Assembly (NCBI RefSeq): GCF_009696315.1
Contig: NZ_VUMG01000003.1
Location: 186,001 to 250,000, forward strand
Source: Cutibacterium porci
Lineage (GTDB): Bacteria > Actinomycetota > Actinomycetes > Propionibacteriales > Propionibacteriaceae
Direction: 5' to 3'
DNA: 64,000 bases
Shown: piece after piece, positions 45,007-54,140 of the stretch
How positions within the stretch are numbered: the first letter of the stretch is position 1
How the letters are laid out: every line of letters starts with the position of its first letter
Position numbers and translations under genes: made by a program
Notes under the pieces: generated by a model
Databases searched by the model: none
Told to the model about the DNA's origin: nothing
The model's input: only the letters and a program-made list of their open reading frames with translations

Positions 45007-45240
45007 GACAAGCCCGCACCATCATGTCCGAGAAACGGCCATTGCGTTCCACCAGGTCATATCTGGTTAGCCGCGCAAAATCCGCCCAGCCGATACGACC
45101 GCCGACAGCGCCAGAGCGAGTGGCAAAATACAAATCGTCGATATCCCAAATGGGTGTTCACCACACCAACGCCCAATAACATGTGACGAGAACCTAAAAC
45201 CACACGACGGGGCGTTTCAGCATCCCTGTGTGTCGTTCGA

Positions 45241-46737
45241 TCACCCTTGTCGTCCTATCTCGGCCTCAAACCTGCGCATACGGCGTAGCGTCGACTCTTT
45301 ACCCAGAATCTCCATCGCTTCAAACAGCGGCGGAGACACCCGAGAACCGGTGACAGCCACCCGCACCGGAGCAAAGGCTAGACGCGGCTTAACACCCATG
45401 TCGTCACACAGTTTGGCTCGTAGAGCGGCTTGGATGGCGTCAGCGGAGAAGTCGTCGAGCCCCTCGAGCACCTCAACAGCGGCATGTTGGACCTCGTCAG
45501 CTCCTGCCTTGAGCTTGGCCACAGAGTCCTCATCAAATACCAGGGCTTCATCGTCGATAAGGAGGAAAGCCAGCTTGGGTAACGCCTCAGACAACAACGT
45601 CAACCGCTCGCGAACCAGCGGCATCGCGGTGCGAAGAACCACACGATCCTCGTCAGTGAGGTCGCGAGCGAGCACGTCTTGTGCTTGGCCCCTTCGGTCG
45701 GCATACTCGAGCACGCGACGAGTGAGGTCCTCTACCTCAAGACTGCGAATGTACTGGCCATTAAGCCAATCCAGCTTAGTGACATCGAAAACAGGACCGC
45801 CAGTGGAGATATTGCGCCACTCAAACCGGGACACAAAGGAGTCAAAATCCTCCATCTCTTGACCCTCGGCAATCGTCGGGTAGGCCAGCAACTGAAGGAA
45901 ATTCCGCAAGGCCTCAGGCAGATACCCCTGCTCCCGAAACCACATCAATCGGGCTGCCGGGTTTTTGCGCTTAGAGATCTTCGACTTGTCGGTGTTGCGC
46001 AGAAGTGGCATATGAGCGAAATTCGGAACGTCCCATCCCAGCCACTTGTAAAGCAGCAGATGCTTGGGGGTTGACGAAATCCATTCCTCACCGCGCACAA
46101 CGGTATCTATCCCCATGAGATGATCGTCAACAACGACGGCCAGGTGATAGGTCGGGAAGCCGTCGGCTTTGAGAATCACCTGATCGTCAGGGCGAGGGGC
46201 GTGGACCTTGCCCCGGATAAGGTCGTCAAATTCCAGATCGACGTCCTCAGGGATGAGCATCCGAACCACCGGGGTTTCGGTAAAGCCCGGCAGCTTGGCC
46301 CTCTCTTCCTTAGACATCCCCAGACACATGCGGTCGTAGCCGGTCTCAGACGACTTGGCTGCAGCACGCTCGTCACGCAGCTGCTTGAGCCTCTCCTGGG
46401 AGCACCAGCAACGGTAGGCATGTCCGGACTCGATGAGCTTGTCAACGAGCGGCTTATATGTGTCCAAACGCTCGGATTGCTTATACGGCTCATAGGGGCC
46501 ACCGACGACCGGCGACTCGTCAGGCGACAACCCCAGCCACTCAAGCGTCTGGTAAATCTGATCCTCCGAGCCTGCAACTAACCGATGGCGATCGGTATCC
46601 TCGATGCGCAGCACAAACTGACCGCCAGTACGCCGTGCCCACGCCTTATCAAACAAGGCCATGTAAGCCGTGCCGACGTGAGGATCACCGGTGGGCGAGG
46701 GGGCAACGCGCGTGCGCGCGGGATGCAATTCAGTCAT
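45241..46737 (-). CDS. gltX: glutamyl-tRNA synthetase
   Basis: 498 residues. A class I aminoacyl-tRNA synthetase charging tRNA-Glu. The HIGH-type motif is in RVAPSPTGDPHVGTAYMALF and the KMSKS-type motif in DKSKISKRKNPA. The ATG at 46737 gives the family N-terminus (MTELHPARTRV); a GTG 27 bases upstream with GGAG before it is an alternative. The zinc-region CxC pattern of some GluRS is replaced by YRCWCSQERLKQLRD, as is common. It is head to head with glnS, 53 bases apart. Confidence 0.97.
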   Translation of the reverse strand: MTELHPARTRVAPSPTGDPHVGTAYMALFDKAWARRTGGQFVLRIEDTDRHRLVAGSEDQIYQTLEWLGLSPDESPVVGGPYEPYKQSERLDTYKPLVDKLIESGHAYRCWCSQERLKQLRDERAAAKSSETGYDRMCLGMSKEERAKLPGFTETPVVRMLIPEDVDLEFDDLIRGKVHAPRPDDQVILKADGFPTYHLAVVVDDHLMGIDTVVRGEEWISSTPKHLLLYKWLGWDVPNFAHMPLLRNTDKSKISKRKNPAARLMWFREQGYLPEALRNFLQLLAYPTIAEGQEMEDFDSFVSRFEWRNISTGGPVFDVTKLDWLNGQYIRSLEVEDLTRRVLEYADRRGQAQDVLARDLTDEDRVVLRTAMPLVRERLTLLSEALPKLAFLLIDDEALVFDEDSVAKLKAGADEVQHAAVEVLEGLDDFSADAIQAALRAKLCDDMGVKPRLAFAPVRVAVTGSRVSPPLFEAMEILGKESTLRRMRRFEAEIGRQG

Positions 46738-46790
46738 GATGGCACGAAGTCTATCGAGATCCACTGACAGACTCCGGTAAGGTTCCCGCC

Positions 46791-48482
46791 ATGGCAGAAC
46801 CTACTGGAACCCCAGCCGCGTCGGACTTCATTCATCAAGTTGTTCGTGCGGACATCCACCAGGATACGTACGGCGGTCGAGTCCAGACCCGGTTCCCACC
46901 CGAGCCCAACGGCTATCTCCACATCGGCCACGCCAAGGCCATTGTCACCGATTTCGGCATTGCCGAGGACTATGGCGGCATCTGCAACTTGAGGCTCGAC
47001 GACACCAACCCCGGCACTGAGGAAACCGAATATGTCGAGTCGATCATTGCCGACATTGAGTGGCTGGGCTACTCCCCTGCCCACGTCGTCCATGCCTCCG
47101 ATTATTTTGGACAGCTCTACGAGTGGGCGAAATACCTGGTGCGTGAAGGGTTAGCCTACGTTGACGATCAGTCTCCCGAAACTATTCGCGAGCAACGAGG
47201 CGGCTACGGCAAGCCGGGCATTGAGAGCCCCTATCGCAATCGTCCTGCCGCCGAGTCCCTCGACCTGCTGGAGCGGATGCGCATCGGGGAGTTCCCCGAC
47301 GGTTCCCGCTGTCTACGCGCTCGCATCGACATGCAAGCCGAAAATATGTGGCTGCGCGACCCCGTCATGTACCGCATCCGCCACCAAGCCCACCATTCCA
47401 CCGGCACCACGTGGTGCATCTATCCCACCTACGACTGGGCGCATGGGCAGTCTGATGCCATTGAGGGAGTGACCCACTCGCTGTGTTCTCTGGAATTCAA
47501 CAGCCACCGTCCGCTCTATGACTGGTTCCTCGCCCATCTGCCGCTCGATGGTCCCGCCCCTAAGCAGCGCGAATTCGCCCGTCTCGAATTAACGCACACC
47601 ATCACCTCTAAGCGCAGACTCAAGTCCCTTGTAACCGACGGTGTCGTCGACGGGTGGGACGACCCGCGCATGCCCACCCTGCGCGGTATGCGTCGCCGTG
47701 GATACCCGGCTGCCGCGATCCGGGCCTTCTGCCAGGCCGTCGGCACCACCAAGAACAACTCGGTGAAGGCCATCGAGGAGTTCGAGTCATTTGTGCGCCG
47801 CGAGCTCAACGCCACCGCCCAGCGACGCATGGCAGTGTTGCACCCCCTCAAGCTCATCCTTGATGGTTGGCCAACTGACGACGACGGCAACCCGGTAGTG
47901 GAGTGGTTTGAACTCGTCAACAATCCGGAGAATCCTGACGACGGCACCCGTCGCGTTCCCTTCACTGGTGAACTCTGGATTGAATCCGACGATTTTCGCG
48001 AGGATCCTCCCCGCAAGTTCTTCCGCCTCTCCCCCGGCCACGAAGTACGCTTGCGGGGTGCCTACCTGGTGACGGCTACTGACGTCGTCAAGAATCCCGA
48101 CGGCACCATCGCTGAGGTCCACGCTAGCTACGACCCGCAATCGCGAGGCGGGACAGCCCCTGACGGTCGCAAGGTGAAATCGACGATGCACTGGGTTTCA
48201 GCCGCCCATGCCATTGACGTCACGGCCAACCTGTACGACCGGCTCTTTAGCGCCGAAATTCCCGGGTCTCAGACTGGGGAAGCCCTGGATGATCTCAACC
48301 CACAGTCGCGCGAGACTCTCACCGGGGTTATGGCCGAGCCAGCCTTAGCCGGCGTGGCACCGGGCGAGGTCGTGCAGTTCGAGAGGCTGGGATACTTCGC
48401 CGCCGATTGTGACACCTCGGTGTTCCATCGCACTGTCGGTCTGCGCGACGAATGGACCCAACTACAGAAGCGCAAGGCCTGA
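46791..48482 (+). CDS. glnS: glutaminyl-tRNA synthetase
   Basis: 563 residues. It charges tRNA-Gln directly. Motifs: FPPEPNGYLHIGHAKAIV (HIGH), LDDTNPGTEETEYVESI, and LTHTITSKRRLKSLV (KMSKS equivalent), with the C-terminal beta-barrel anticodon-binding region (LSPGHEVRLRGAYLVTATDV). GlnRS is rare among Gram-positive bacteria, most of which use GatCAB transamidation, so its presence suggests ancient acquisition from proteobacteria or eukaryote-like sources. Codon use does not stand out. Confidence 0.97.
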   Translation: MAEPTGTPAASDFIHQVVRADIHQDTYGGRVQTRFPPEPNGYLHIGHAKAIVTDFGIAEDYGGICNLRLDDTNPGTEETEYVESIIADIEWLGYSPAHVVHASDYFGQLYEWAKYLVREGLAYVDDQSPETIREQRGGYGKPGIESPYRNRPAAESLDLLERMRIGEFPDGSRCLRARIDMQAENMWLRDPVMYRIRHQAHHSTGTTWCIYPTYDWAHGQSDAIEGVTHSLCSLEFNSHRPLYDWFLAHLPLDGPAPKQREFARLELTHTITSKRRLKSLVTDGVVDGWDDPRMPTLRGMRRRGYPAAAIRAFCQAVGTTKNNSVKAIEEFESFVRRELNATAQRRMAVLHPLKLILDGWPTDDDGNPVVEWFELVNNPENPDDGTRRVPFTGELWIESDDFREDPPRKFFRLSPGHEVRLRGAYLVTATDVVKNPDGTIAEVHASYDPQSRGGTAPDGRKVKSTMHWVSAAHAIDVTANLYDRLFSAEIPGSQTGEALDDLNPQSRETLTGVMAEPALAGVAPGEVVQFERLGYFAADCDTSVFHRTVGLRDEWTQLQKRKA

Positions 48483-48567
48483 CTCAAGCATGGCGAGCAA
48501 TCCACCGATGCGTCACCTCTGTAGGCAACGATGGTGTCGCTCCCCGTCGGCTGGAAGGACACTATCC

Positions 48568-50541
48568 ATGTATGACAACCTCCTCGCTACAGACATGTCT
48601 CGTCGTGCCATGTTGGTCAGCTCACTAGGGGCCGCTGCGGCAGCCTCCTTCGCATCGGCGTCGACGGTCGCTGCGGCTTCCCCGGCTGCAGCCGGCCCCA
48701 CTGCGCTGACCGTGTTGGCGACCACAGATATCCACGGCCACATTTTTGACTGGGATTACTTCGCCGACGCCCCATTTACGCCCTCGAGCAAGAGCTTCTC
48801 CTCGGCACCCCTGGGTGTCAGCCGCGTAGCCACGATTGCGAAACAGGTGCGCGCCGACGTGGGTTCTGAGTCCGTCGTCGTCCTCGACAATGGGGACACT
48901 ATCCAGGGCACCCCGCTGACCTACCTTTCAGCGAAACAACCCGAAAAACTCGGTGGCGATGAAGTTATGGCCCGCGCCTTCAATGTGGTCGGTTATGACG
49001 CTGTCAATATCGGCAATCACGAATTCAATTACGGAATCGACGAGCTCCTCCGCTATCGCAGGGATCTCAATGCGCCGTTGCTGTGCGCGAATGTTATGGA
49101 CAGTGGCAAACCGCTCACGCAGGGCAGCATCATGCTCAGTAAGACCGTTGCCGGTCACAGCGTCAAGGTCGGTGTGGTTGCAGTAACTACTCCTGGATCA
49201 ATGGTGTGGGACAAGGCCAATCTGGCTGGCAAAATCGACATAATTGACCCCGTCAAGGCCGCCGCAAAACACTCGGTACACCTACGAAAGAATGGTGCTG
49301 ACGTCGTTATCGTGCTCGTCCATGCCGGGCTATCCGAAAATCAGGCTACGCCGGTGTACAACGGCCTGCCAGAGAATGATGCCACCACTTTGGCACAATC
49401 TGTTCCCGACGTCGACTTAGTTGTCATTGGCCATACCCATCAGGATGACCCATTCAAGATCGTTGACGGCGCCTCGGGACATAAGGTTGTTCTCACCCAG
49501 CCCGATTACTGGGCCCGTTCGGTATCCCAGGTGACAATTCCGCTGGATTTCTCTCACAATAAAGTTACGATCAAGCACGACGACATCACCGTCACACCGC
49601 GTTACACTCGCGACGTTGAGGAAGACGGCGAGTTCGCTTCTGACTCCCAGCTTCAGGCCGACCACAAGGCGACCATCTCGTATGTTAATTCGGTCGTCGC
49701 TACCTCAGCGATGAGGCTGACGACCGAGCGTTCGATGGTCGAAGACACCCCGATACTCGACTTCATCGGTGCGATCGAAGCCGACACCGTCGCCAAGGCA
49801 ATCGCGGGTGGCAGGTATGACGGTATCCCTGTCATCGCCCAAGTATCACCATTTTCCCGCACCGCCGCCTTCCCGAAGGGCGACGTCAAGATTAAGGATA
49901 TTGCCGGGTTGTATCTATTCGATAACACCCTGGCCGGCGTCCTGCTCACGGGAAAACAACTCAAGGACTACTTGGAATACTCGGCGAAGTACTTTAAGCG
50001 CGTCACGAAGGGCGCCACCATCAATCCTGCTCCGGCCAGCGAAGGCGGCGACACGCAGGCCGATTACCAAGGCAAACCGGTGTGGGATTACAACTACGAC
50101 GTCGTTACTGAAGTCAAGTACTCCATCGACATTTCTCGACCGGTCGGCAACCGCATCTTAGGTTTGTCGTGGCACGGTAAGCCGGTTACAGATGACCAGA
50201 AGTTCGTACTGGCCATCAATAATTACCGCATGAGTGGTGGCGGTAACTACCCACACGTCACCGAAGCCCCGGTCGTGTGGAACGAAATTCTCGAAATTCG
50301 TCAACTGCTCATCGACACTGCCACCGCAATGAAAACAATTGATCCGAAGAGTTTCTTCGATCGCAACTGGTTCCTCACCACGACTGGCCAGACGTGGCCA
50401 GCCGATGGTAAATCCGGTAACGATAGGCATCGCACCACCACAGGTAAGCTCAGGCCCGGACCTCGGTCCGGTGACCGTAGCACTCCACCGGAAGCTAGCT
50501 CTGACAGCCATCCGGTGCGCCTGCCGCGCACCGGCCTCTGA
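48568..50541 (+). CDS. Tat-exported 2',3'-cyclic-nucleotide phosphodiesterase/5'-nucleotidase family protein, terminal LPRTGL
   Basis: 657 residues from the ATG at 48568 (AGG nine bases upstream). A twin-arginine signal (SRRAMLVSSLGAAAAASFAS) precedes a metallophosphoesterase domain with TDIHGH (about 53), LDNGDTIQGT, NIGNHEFNYG (about 150) and IGHTH (about 288), all metal-site motifs. A C-terminal 5'-nucleotidase substrate domain follows (SPFSRTAAFPKGDVKIKDIA, LTGKQLKDYLEYS). It should release phosphate and nucleosides from extracellular nucleotides. A Pro/Arg linker ends with LPRTGL at the stop; there is no membrane anchor. Followed by its own terminator. Confidence 0.93.
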   Translation: MYDNLLATDMSRRAMLVSSLGAAAAASFASASTVAAASPAAAGPTALTVLATTDIHGHIFDWDYFADAPFTPSSKSFSSAPLGVSRVATIAKQVRADVGSESVVVLDNGDTIQGTPLTYLSAKQPEKLGGDEVMARAFNVVGYDAVNIGNHEFNYGIDELLRYRRDLNAPLLCANVMDSGKPLTQGSIMLSKTVAGHSVKVGVVAVTTPGSMVWDKANLAGKIDIIDPVKAAAKHSVHLRKNGADVVIVLVHAGLSENQATPVYNGLPENDATTLAQSVPDVDLVVIGHTHQDDPFKIVDGASGHKVVLTQPDYWARSVSQVTIPLDFSHNKVTIKHDDITVTPRYTRDVEEDGEFASDSQLQADHKATISYVNSVVATSAMRLTTERSMVEDTPILDFIGAIEADTVAKAIAGGRYDGIPVIAQVSPFSRTAAFPKGDVKIKDIAGLYLFDNTLAGVLLTGKQLKDYLEYSAKYFKRVTKGATINPAPASEGGDTQADYQGKPVWDYNYDVVTEVKYSIDISRPVGNRILGLSWHGKPVTDDQKFVLAINNYRMSGGGNYPHVTEAPVVWNEILEIRQLLIDTATAMKTIDPKSFFDRNWFLTTTGQTWPADGKSGNDRHRTTTGKLRPGPRSGDRSTPPEASSDSHPVRLPRTGL

Positions 50542-50555
50542 CAGGAACGATTGTG

Positions 50556-50593
50556 TGAGCCTCGGCCCACGACGTGTGGTGAGCCGAGGCTCA
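50556..50593 (+). terminator. terminator after the nucleotidase gene
   Basis: TGAGCCTCGGC (50556-50566) and GCCGAGGCTCA (50583-50593) are perfect 11-base complements, followed by TTTAGTC. It lies 15 bases after the stop, so the next gene at 50638 has its own transcript. Confidence 0.88.
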
Positions 50594-50637
50594 TTTAGTC
50601 AGGGCACCGTGAAACGTGTGATCATGATAGGTGACGG

Positions 50638-52407
50638 TTGTGCCCTCGATGTTGGAAGGATGCTGCGCTGACAACTCAAATCGTTCCACGGGATCCAAAG
50701 CATGAACTCCCGGCGCGGCTGGCCACGAGGCGTTGGCCAGCAAAAGTGCTGCGCCGTGCCAGTATCGCGGGCCTCATTTTCGCCCTCTTTGGCCTGTGGA
50801 CTGCTTTGACCCCGTCGCTCGTTCCCCGAACGTGGTGGATGGTTGCTATCAACGTGTGGTTATCAACTCTCGTCGCATATGGGATCGGCGGGTTCATCGG
50901 CCGTATTTCCCGGTGGTTGGCAGAGATCAGCCGATTACAGGTGACGGTGTCGACGAACGCTGTGCGGGGGATACGACGTAGCTGGTACGCCCTCCTCACC
51001 CTCATATCACTCGGGATGTTCATATGGTGCACCCGGCAGCAACGCGCGGTATCCGAGGCTGTTGGGCTGCCGCGTAAGGTGTGGCTTGCGCAGACAGTCG
51101 GGATGCTGACCGGCCTGCTTCTCTTCATCACAACCGTGCTATTAGTGCGTCTTATCGCCCACGGCATCCGAACTCTCTACACCGGTGTGCACCGTCTCAT
51201 TGCCCAACCGGTTCTCGCAGTCGTCGTCGTCACCATAAGCATCGCCCTGCTTCTGTGGGCGACCAACAACGTCATCGTGAGAACCACCGCCAATGGTGTC
51301 GCTCACGTTATGGCACGCACAAATGCCCAGACAGCGGCCGGGCGTACCCCGCCGACGTCTTCGCTGAGGTCAGGCTCACCAGACTCCCTTCAGACCTGGG
51401 ACAGCCTGGGCAGGGAAGGAAAAGACGTCGTCACTGATGGCCCTCATGCCGCCATGATTAGCGACGTCATGGGAAAACCGGCGAAAGAGCCAATACGCGT
51501 GTACGCCGGGCTAAACGCTCAGCGTGATTACATCGCAGAGGCTAACGGTGTGCTCGCTGAGCTCATTCGCACCGGAGCGTTTCACCGCAAAGTTCTCGTC
51601 ATCCAGAACGGCACAGGTTCTGGATGGGTCGAAGAGTGGTCCATGTCCGCAGTCGAGTACCTGACACTCGGCGACTGCGCCACGGCGACCATGCAGTATT
51701 CGTACCTAGGTAGCGTCGGGGCTTTCCTCCTCGACCGTGAATCGCCTAAGCAAGGTGCCCGCGCACTCTTCACCGTCATCTACGACTACTGGACCACACT
51801 GGACCCCCATACCCGCCCCAAGCTGTACAGCAGCGGCGTATCCCTGGGATCCTTCGGTGGACAGGCTGCCTTTTCGTCGATCGACGACATGGTGTCAAAG
51901 GTCGACGGTGCGGTATGGGTCGGCACTCCCGGTTTCACGCCGATTTGGAAAAACCTCGAAAAGAATCGGCGTGACGGATCTCCCGAGATCGTCCCGGTCA
52001 TTAATAATGGCCGAGTTGTGCGATTCATCGGAAATCCTAGCGAAATCACCCACGATCATTGGGGAGCCCCGTATCCATCATGGAACTCGCACACTCGCAT
52101 TGCCTATGTCCAGCACCCTTCAGACCCGGTCACATGGTGGTCTCCCGAGATGATTTGGGCTGAACCGGACTGGATGCGCGAAAGAGCGGGCAGTGACGTC
52201 AATCCTCACATCCAGTGGACTCCGTGGTCAAGTTTTTGGCAAGTGACAGCCGATATGGCCTTGTCGACGACTCCCCCAGGTGGCCATGGACACAATTACC
52301 ATAGTGAACTCATCCCCATCTGGGCTGCCGTATTAGGGATCCACTGCGACGACAACACCGTGGCCGCTCTCACTACCGCCATCCCCAAAACATCCGCACC
52401 TCGGTAG
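50638..52407 (+). CDS. membrane-bound alpha/beta-hydrolase (Abhydrolase_9 family)
   Basis: About 589 residues. The start is uncertain: a TTG at 50638 with AGGTGA upstream is used because no in-frame ATG or GTG fits, and the first residues are not conserved. Four membrane segments (about 40-185: LIFALFGLWTALTPSLV, TVGMLTGLLLFITTVLLV) form the N-terminal domain; the C-terminal half is an alpha/beta hydrolase with the nucleophile elbow GVSLG at about 400 (SSGVSLGSFGGQAAF) and a likely His in GGHGHNYHSE. Actinobacterial members are thought to be lipid- or wall-linked esterases; the substrate is unknown. Confidence 0.88.
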   Translation: MCPRCWKDAALTTQIVPRDPKHELPARLATRRWPAKVLRRASIAGLIFALFGLWTALTPSLVPRTWWMVAINVWLSTLVAYGIGGFIGRISRWLAEISRLQVTVSTNAVRGIRRSWYALLTLISLGMFIWCTRQQRAVSEAVGLPRKVWLAQTVGMLTGLLLFITTVLLVRLIAHGIRTLYTGVHRLIAQPVLAVVVVTISIALLLWATNNVIVRTTANGVAHVMARTNAQTAAGRTPPTSSLRSGSPDSLQTWDSLGREGKDVVTDGPHAAMISDVMGKPAKEPIRVYAGLNAQRDYIAEANGVLAELIRTGAFHRKVLVIQNGTGSGWVEEWSMSAVEYLTLGDCATATMQYSYLGSVGAFLLDRESPKQGARALFTVIYDYWTTLDPHTRPKLYSSGVSLGSFGGQAAFSSIDDMVSKVDGAVWVGTPGFTPIWKNLEKNRRDGSPEIVPVINNGRVVRFIGNPSEITHDHWGAPYPSWNSHTRIAYVQHPSDPVTWWSPEMIWAEPDWMRERAGSDVNPHIQWTPWSSFWQVTADMALSTTPPGGHGHNYHSELIPIWAAVLGIHCDDNTVAALTTAIPKTSAPR

Positions 52408-52448
52408 CAGCACTATCGCGTCCTACCACTGGTGGCAACGTCCTCCCC

Positions 52449-52516
52449 CGGCGCGTTAATCCCAGCGCGGTCCCCACGCACCTTAATGCCAGCGCGGCCC
52501 CACGGCGCACTTAATC
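52449..52516. repeat. imperfect ~26-bp repeat, three units, beyond the hydrolase gene
   Basis: Three degenerate units share a TTAATCCCA/TTAATGCCA core with GCGCGG after it (cores at about 52456, 52482 and 52511). The third unit runs into the tuf terminator. No function is evident. Confidence 0.6.
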
Positions 52517-52523
52517 CCATATG

Positions 52524-52560
52524 TAAACGAGCCCGCCCCCAATGGGGGCGGGCTCGTTTA
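52524..52560. terminator. strong terminator between the hydrolase and tuf genes
   Basis: TAAACGAGCCCGCCCCC (52524-52540) and GGGGGCGGGCTCGTTTA (52544-52560) are perfect 17-base complements with a three-base loop. The AT-rich ends give a U-tract in both directions, so it can end both the tuf transcript and the hydrolase transcript. Confidence 0.95.
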
Positions 52561-52575
52561 CGAGCTCAGATTACA

Positions 52576-53769
52576 TCACTTGATGATCTTGGTGACTCGA
52601 CCAGCACCAACGGTGCGGCCACCCTCACGGATAGCAAACTTGAGCTGCTCCTCCATGGCGATCGGATGAATCAGGTGCACGGTCATGTCGGTGTTGTCGC
52701 CCGGCATAACCATCTCGGTGCCCTCAGGGAGCTCCACAGTGCCAGTCACATCCGTGGTACGGAAGTAGAACTGTGGGCTGTAGTGGGAGAAGAACGGCTT
52801 GTGACGTCCGCCCTCATCCTTCTTAAGGACGTAGACCTGGCCCTCGAAGTCGGTGTGCGGGGTGGTGGAACCGGGCTTGCAGAGGACCATGCCGCGAACG
52901 ACGTCCTCCTTCTTGGTGCCACGGAGCAGAACACCGACATTCTCACCAGCACGACCCTCATCAAGGATCTTGCGGAACATCTCGACACCGGTAACGGTGG
53001 TCTTCTGGATCTTGTCGTGGATACCGACAATCTCGACCTCTTCACCGGTGGCGACGACGCCACGCTCAACACGGCCGGTGACAACGGTGCCACGACCGGT
53101 GATGGTGAAGACATCCTCAATCGGCATCAGGAAGGGCTTGTCGAGATCGCGCTCAGGCTGAGGAATGTACTCGTCCACGGCATCCATGAGGTCGACGATC
53201 GACTGAGTCCACTTCTCGTCACCCTGGAGGGCCTGGAAGGCGGAGATGCGGACGACAGGGCAGTTATCGCCGTCAAACTCCTGCGAGGTCAGCAGCTCGC
53301 GGACCTCCATCTCGACGAGCTCGATGAGCTCCTCATCGTCAACCATGTCGCACTTGTTCAGGGCCACGACGATGGCCGGCACACCCACCTGACGGGCGAG
53401 CAGCACGTGCTCGCGAGTCTGCGGCATTGGGCCGTCGGTAGCGGCAACGACGAGAATGGCACCATCCATCTGGGCAGCACCGGTGATCATGTTCTTGACG
53501 TAGTCAGCGTGCCCAGGGCAGTCGACGTGAGCGTAGTGACGCTTCTCAGTCTGGTACTCGATGTGGGCGATCGAGATGGTAATGCCGCGCTGACGCTCCT
53601 CAGGAGCCTTATCGATCTGGTCGAACGGCGACTCCTCGTTCAGCTCCGGGTACTTGTCGTGCAGCACCTTGGAGATCGCCGCGGTGAGGGTCGTCTTGCC
53701 GTGGTCGATGTGTCCGATGGTGCCGATGTTGCAGTGCGGCTTGGTCCGCTCGAACTTGGCCTTTGCCAC
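52576..53769 (-). CDS. tuf: translation elongation factor Tu
   Basis: 397 residues. EF-Tu delivers aminoacyl-tRNA to the ribosome. GTPase motifs are intact: GHIDHGKT (19-26), DCPGHADY and NKCD. Domains 2 and 3 are full length, and the end [14 protein letters not shown] is standard. Although part of the str group, it has a 371-base space and a promoter-like sequence before it, so it can be expressed apart from fusA. Confidence 0.98.
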   Translation of the reverse strand: MAKAKFERTKPHCNIGTIGHIDHGKTTLTAAISKVLHDKYPELNEESPFDQIDKAPEERQRGITISIAHIEYQTEKRHYAHVDCPGHADYVKNMITGAAQMDGAILVVAATDGPMPQTREHVLLARQVGVPAIVVALNKCDMVDDEELIELVEMEVRELLTSQEFDGDNCPVVRISAFQALQGDEKWTQSIVDLMDAVDEYIPQPERDLDKPFLMPIEDVFTITGRGTVVTGRVERGVVATGEEVEIVGIHDKIQKTTVTGVEMFRKILDEGRAGENVGVLLRGTKKEDVVRGMVLCKPGSTTPHTDFEGQVYVLKKDEGGRHKPFFSHYSPQFYFRTTDVTGTVELPEGTEMVMPGDNTDMTVHLIHPIAMEEQLKFAIREGGRTVGAGRVTKIIK

Positions 53770-53823
53770 TGGGGCTCCTTCTGGAATGTCGCCCGCTTGT
53801 GCACGGGACGCGTCATGTGGATA

Positions 53824-53844
53824 TTCCTGGGAGGTTCCCAGGAA
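53824..53844 (-). promoter_or_regulatory. hairpin in the tuf leader
   Basis: TTCCTGGGA (53824-53832) and TCCCAGGAA (53836-53844) are perfect complements around three bases. It falls in the transcribed leader if the promoter at 53888-53917 is used. It could stabilise the mRNA or regulate it; no U-tract suggests it is not a terminator. Confidence 0.6.
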
Positions 53845-53887
53845 CGTTTCTGGACGGGCCCCCGACCAGAGGTCAGGGAACTTTTCT

Positions 53888-53917
53888 TATTGTTCTGCAC
53901 CAGGCCGCGATAGTCAA
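53888..53917 (-). promoter_or_regulatory. candidate tuf promoter
   Basis: On the minus strand TTGACT (53917-53912) and ACAATA (53893-53888) are separated by 18 bases, close to the housekeeping sigma consensus. It would start transcription near 53881, giving a leader of about 110 bases before tuf. Called from sequence only. Confidence 0.55.
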
Positions 53918-54081
53918 ACTAGCGGGATGCAGGACGCAAATCTTCTCATCAGCGCACAGATTACTGCGCGGTCGGCAACCTTGCCATTGCCGTTATGCTG
54001 ACAACCCGGCCGGCATCGCAATAACCCGGTTCAGGTCGAGGTAACCGACGCTTCGACATGTCCACGTCCAATATAAAAAAT

Positions 54082-54113
54082 TGGCCCAGCCTCACCCCGG
54101 TGAGACTGGGCCA
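54082..54113 (-). terminator. terminator after fusA
   Basis: TGGCCCAG with CTCACC (54082-54096) pairs with GGTGAG and CTGGGCCA (54100-54113), one mismatch. On the minus strand an AATTTTTT run follows at 54082-54075, a proper U-tract. It lies 27 bases after the fusA stop and separates it from tuf. Confidence 0.88.
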
Positions 54114-54140
54114 CAAGGTCAATCAGCTACAGCTGATGGC

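Noticed and set aside
44704-45186. Plus-strand frame between bioWF and gltX
   Set aside because: The His/Arg/Pro-rich product lacks any domain or ribosome site and lies opposite membrane-like minus-strand coding sequence.
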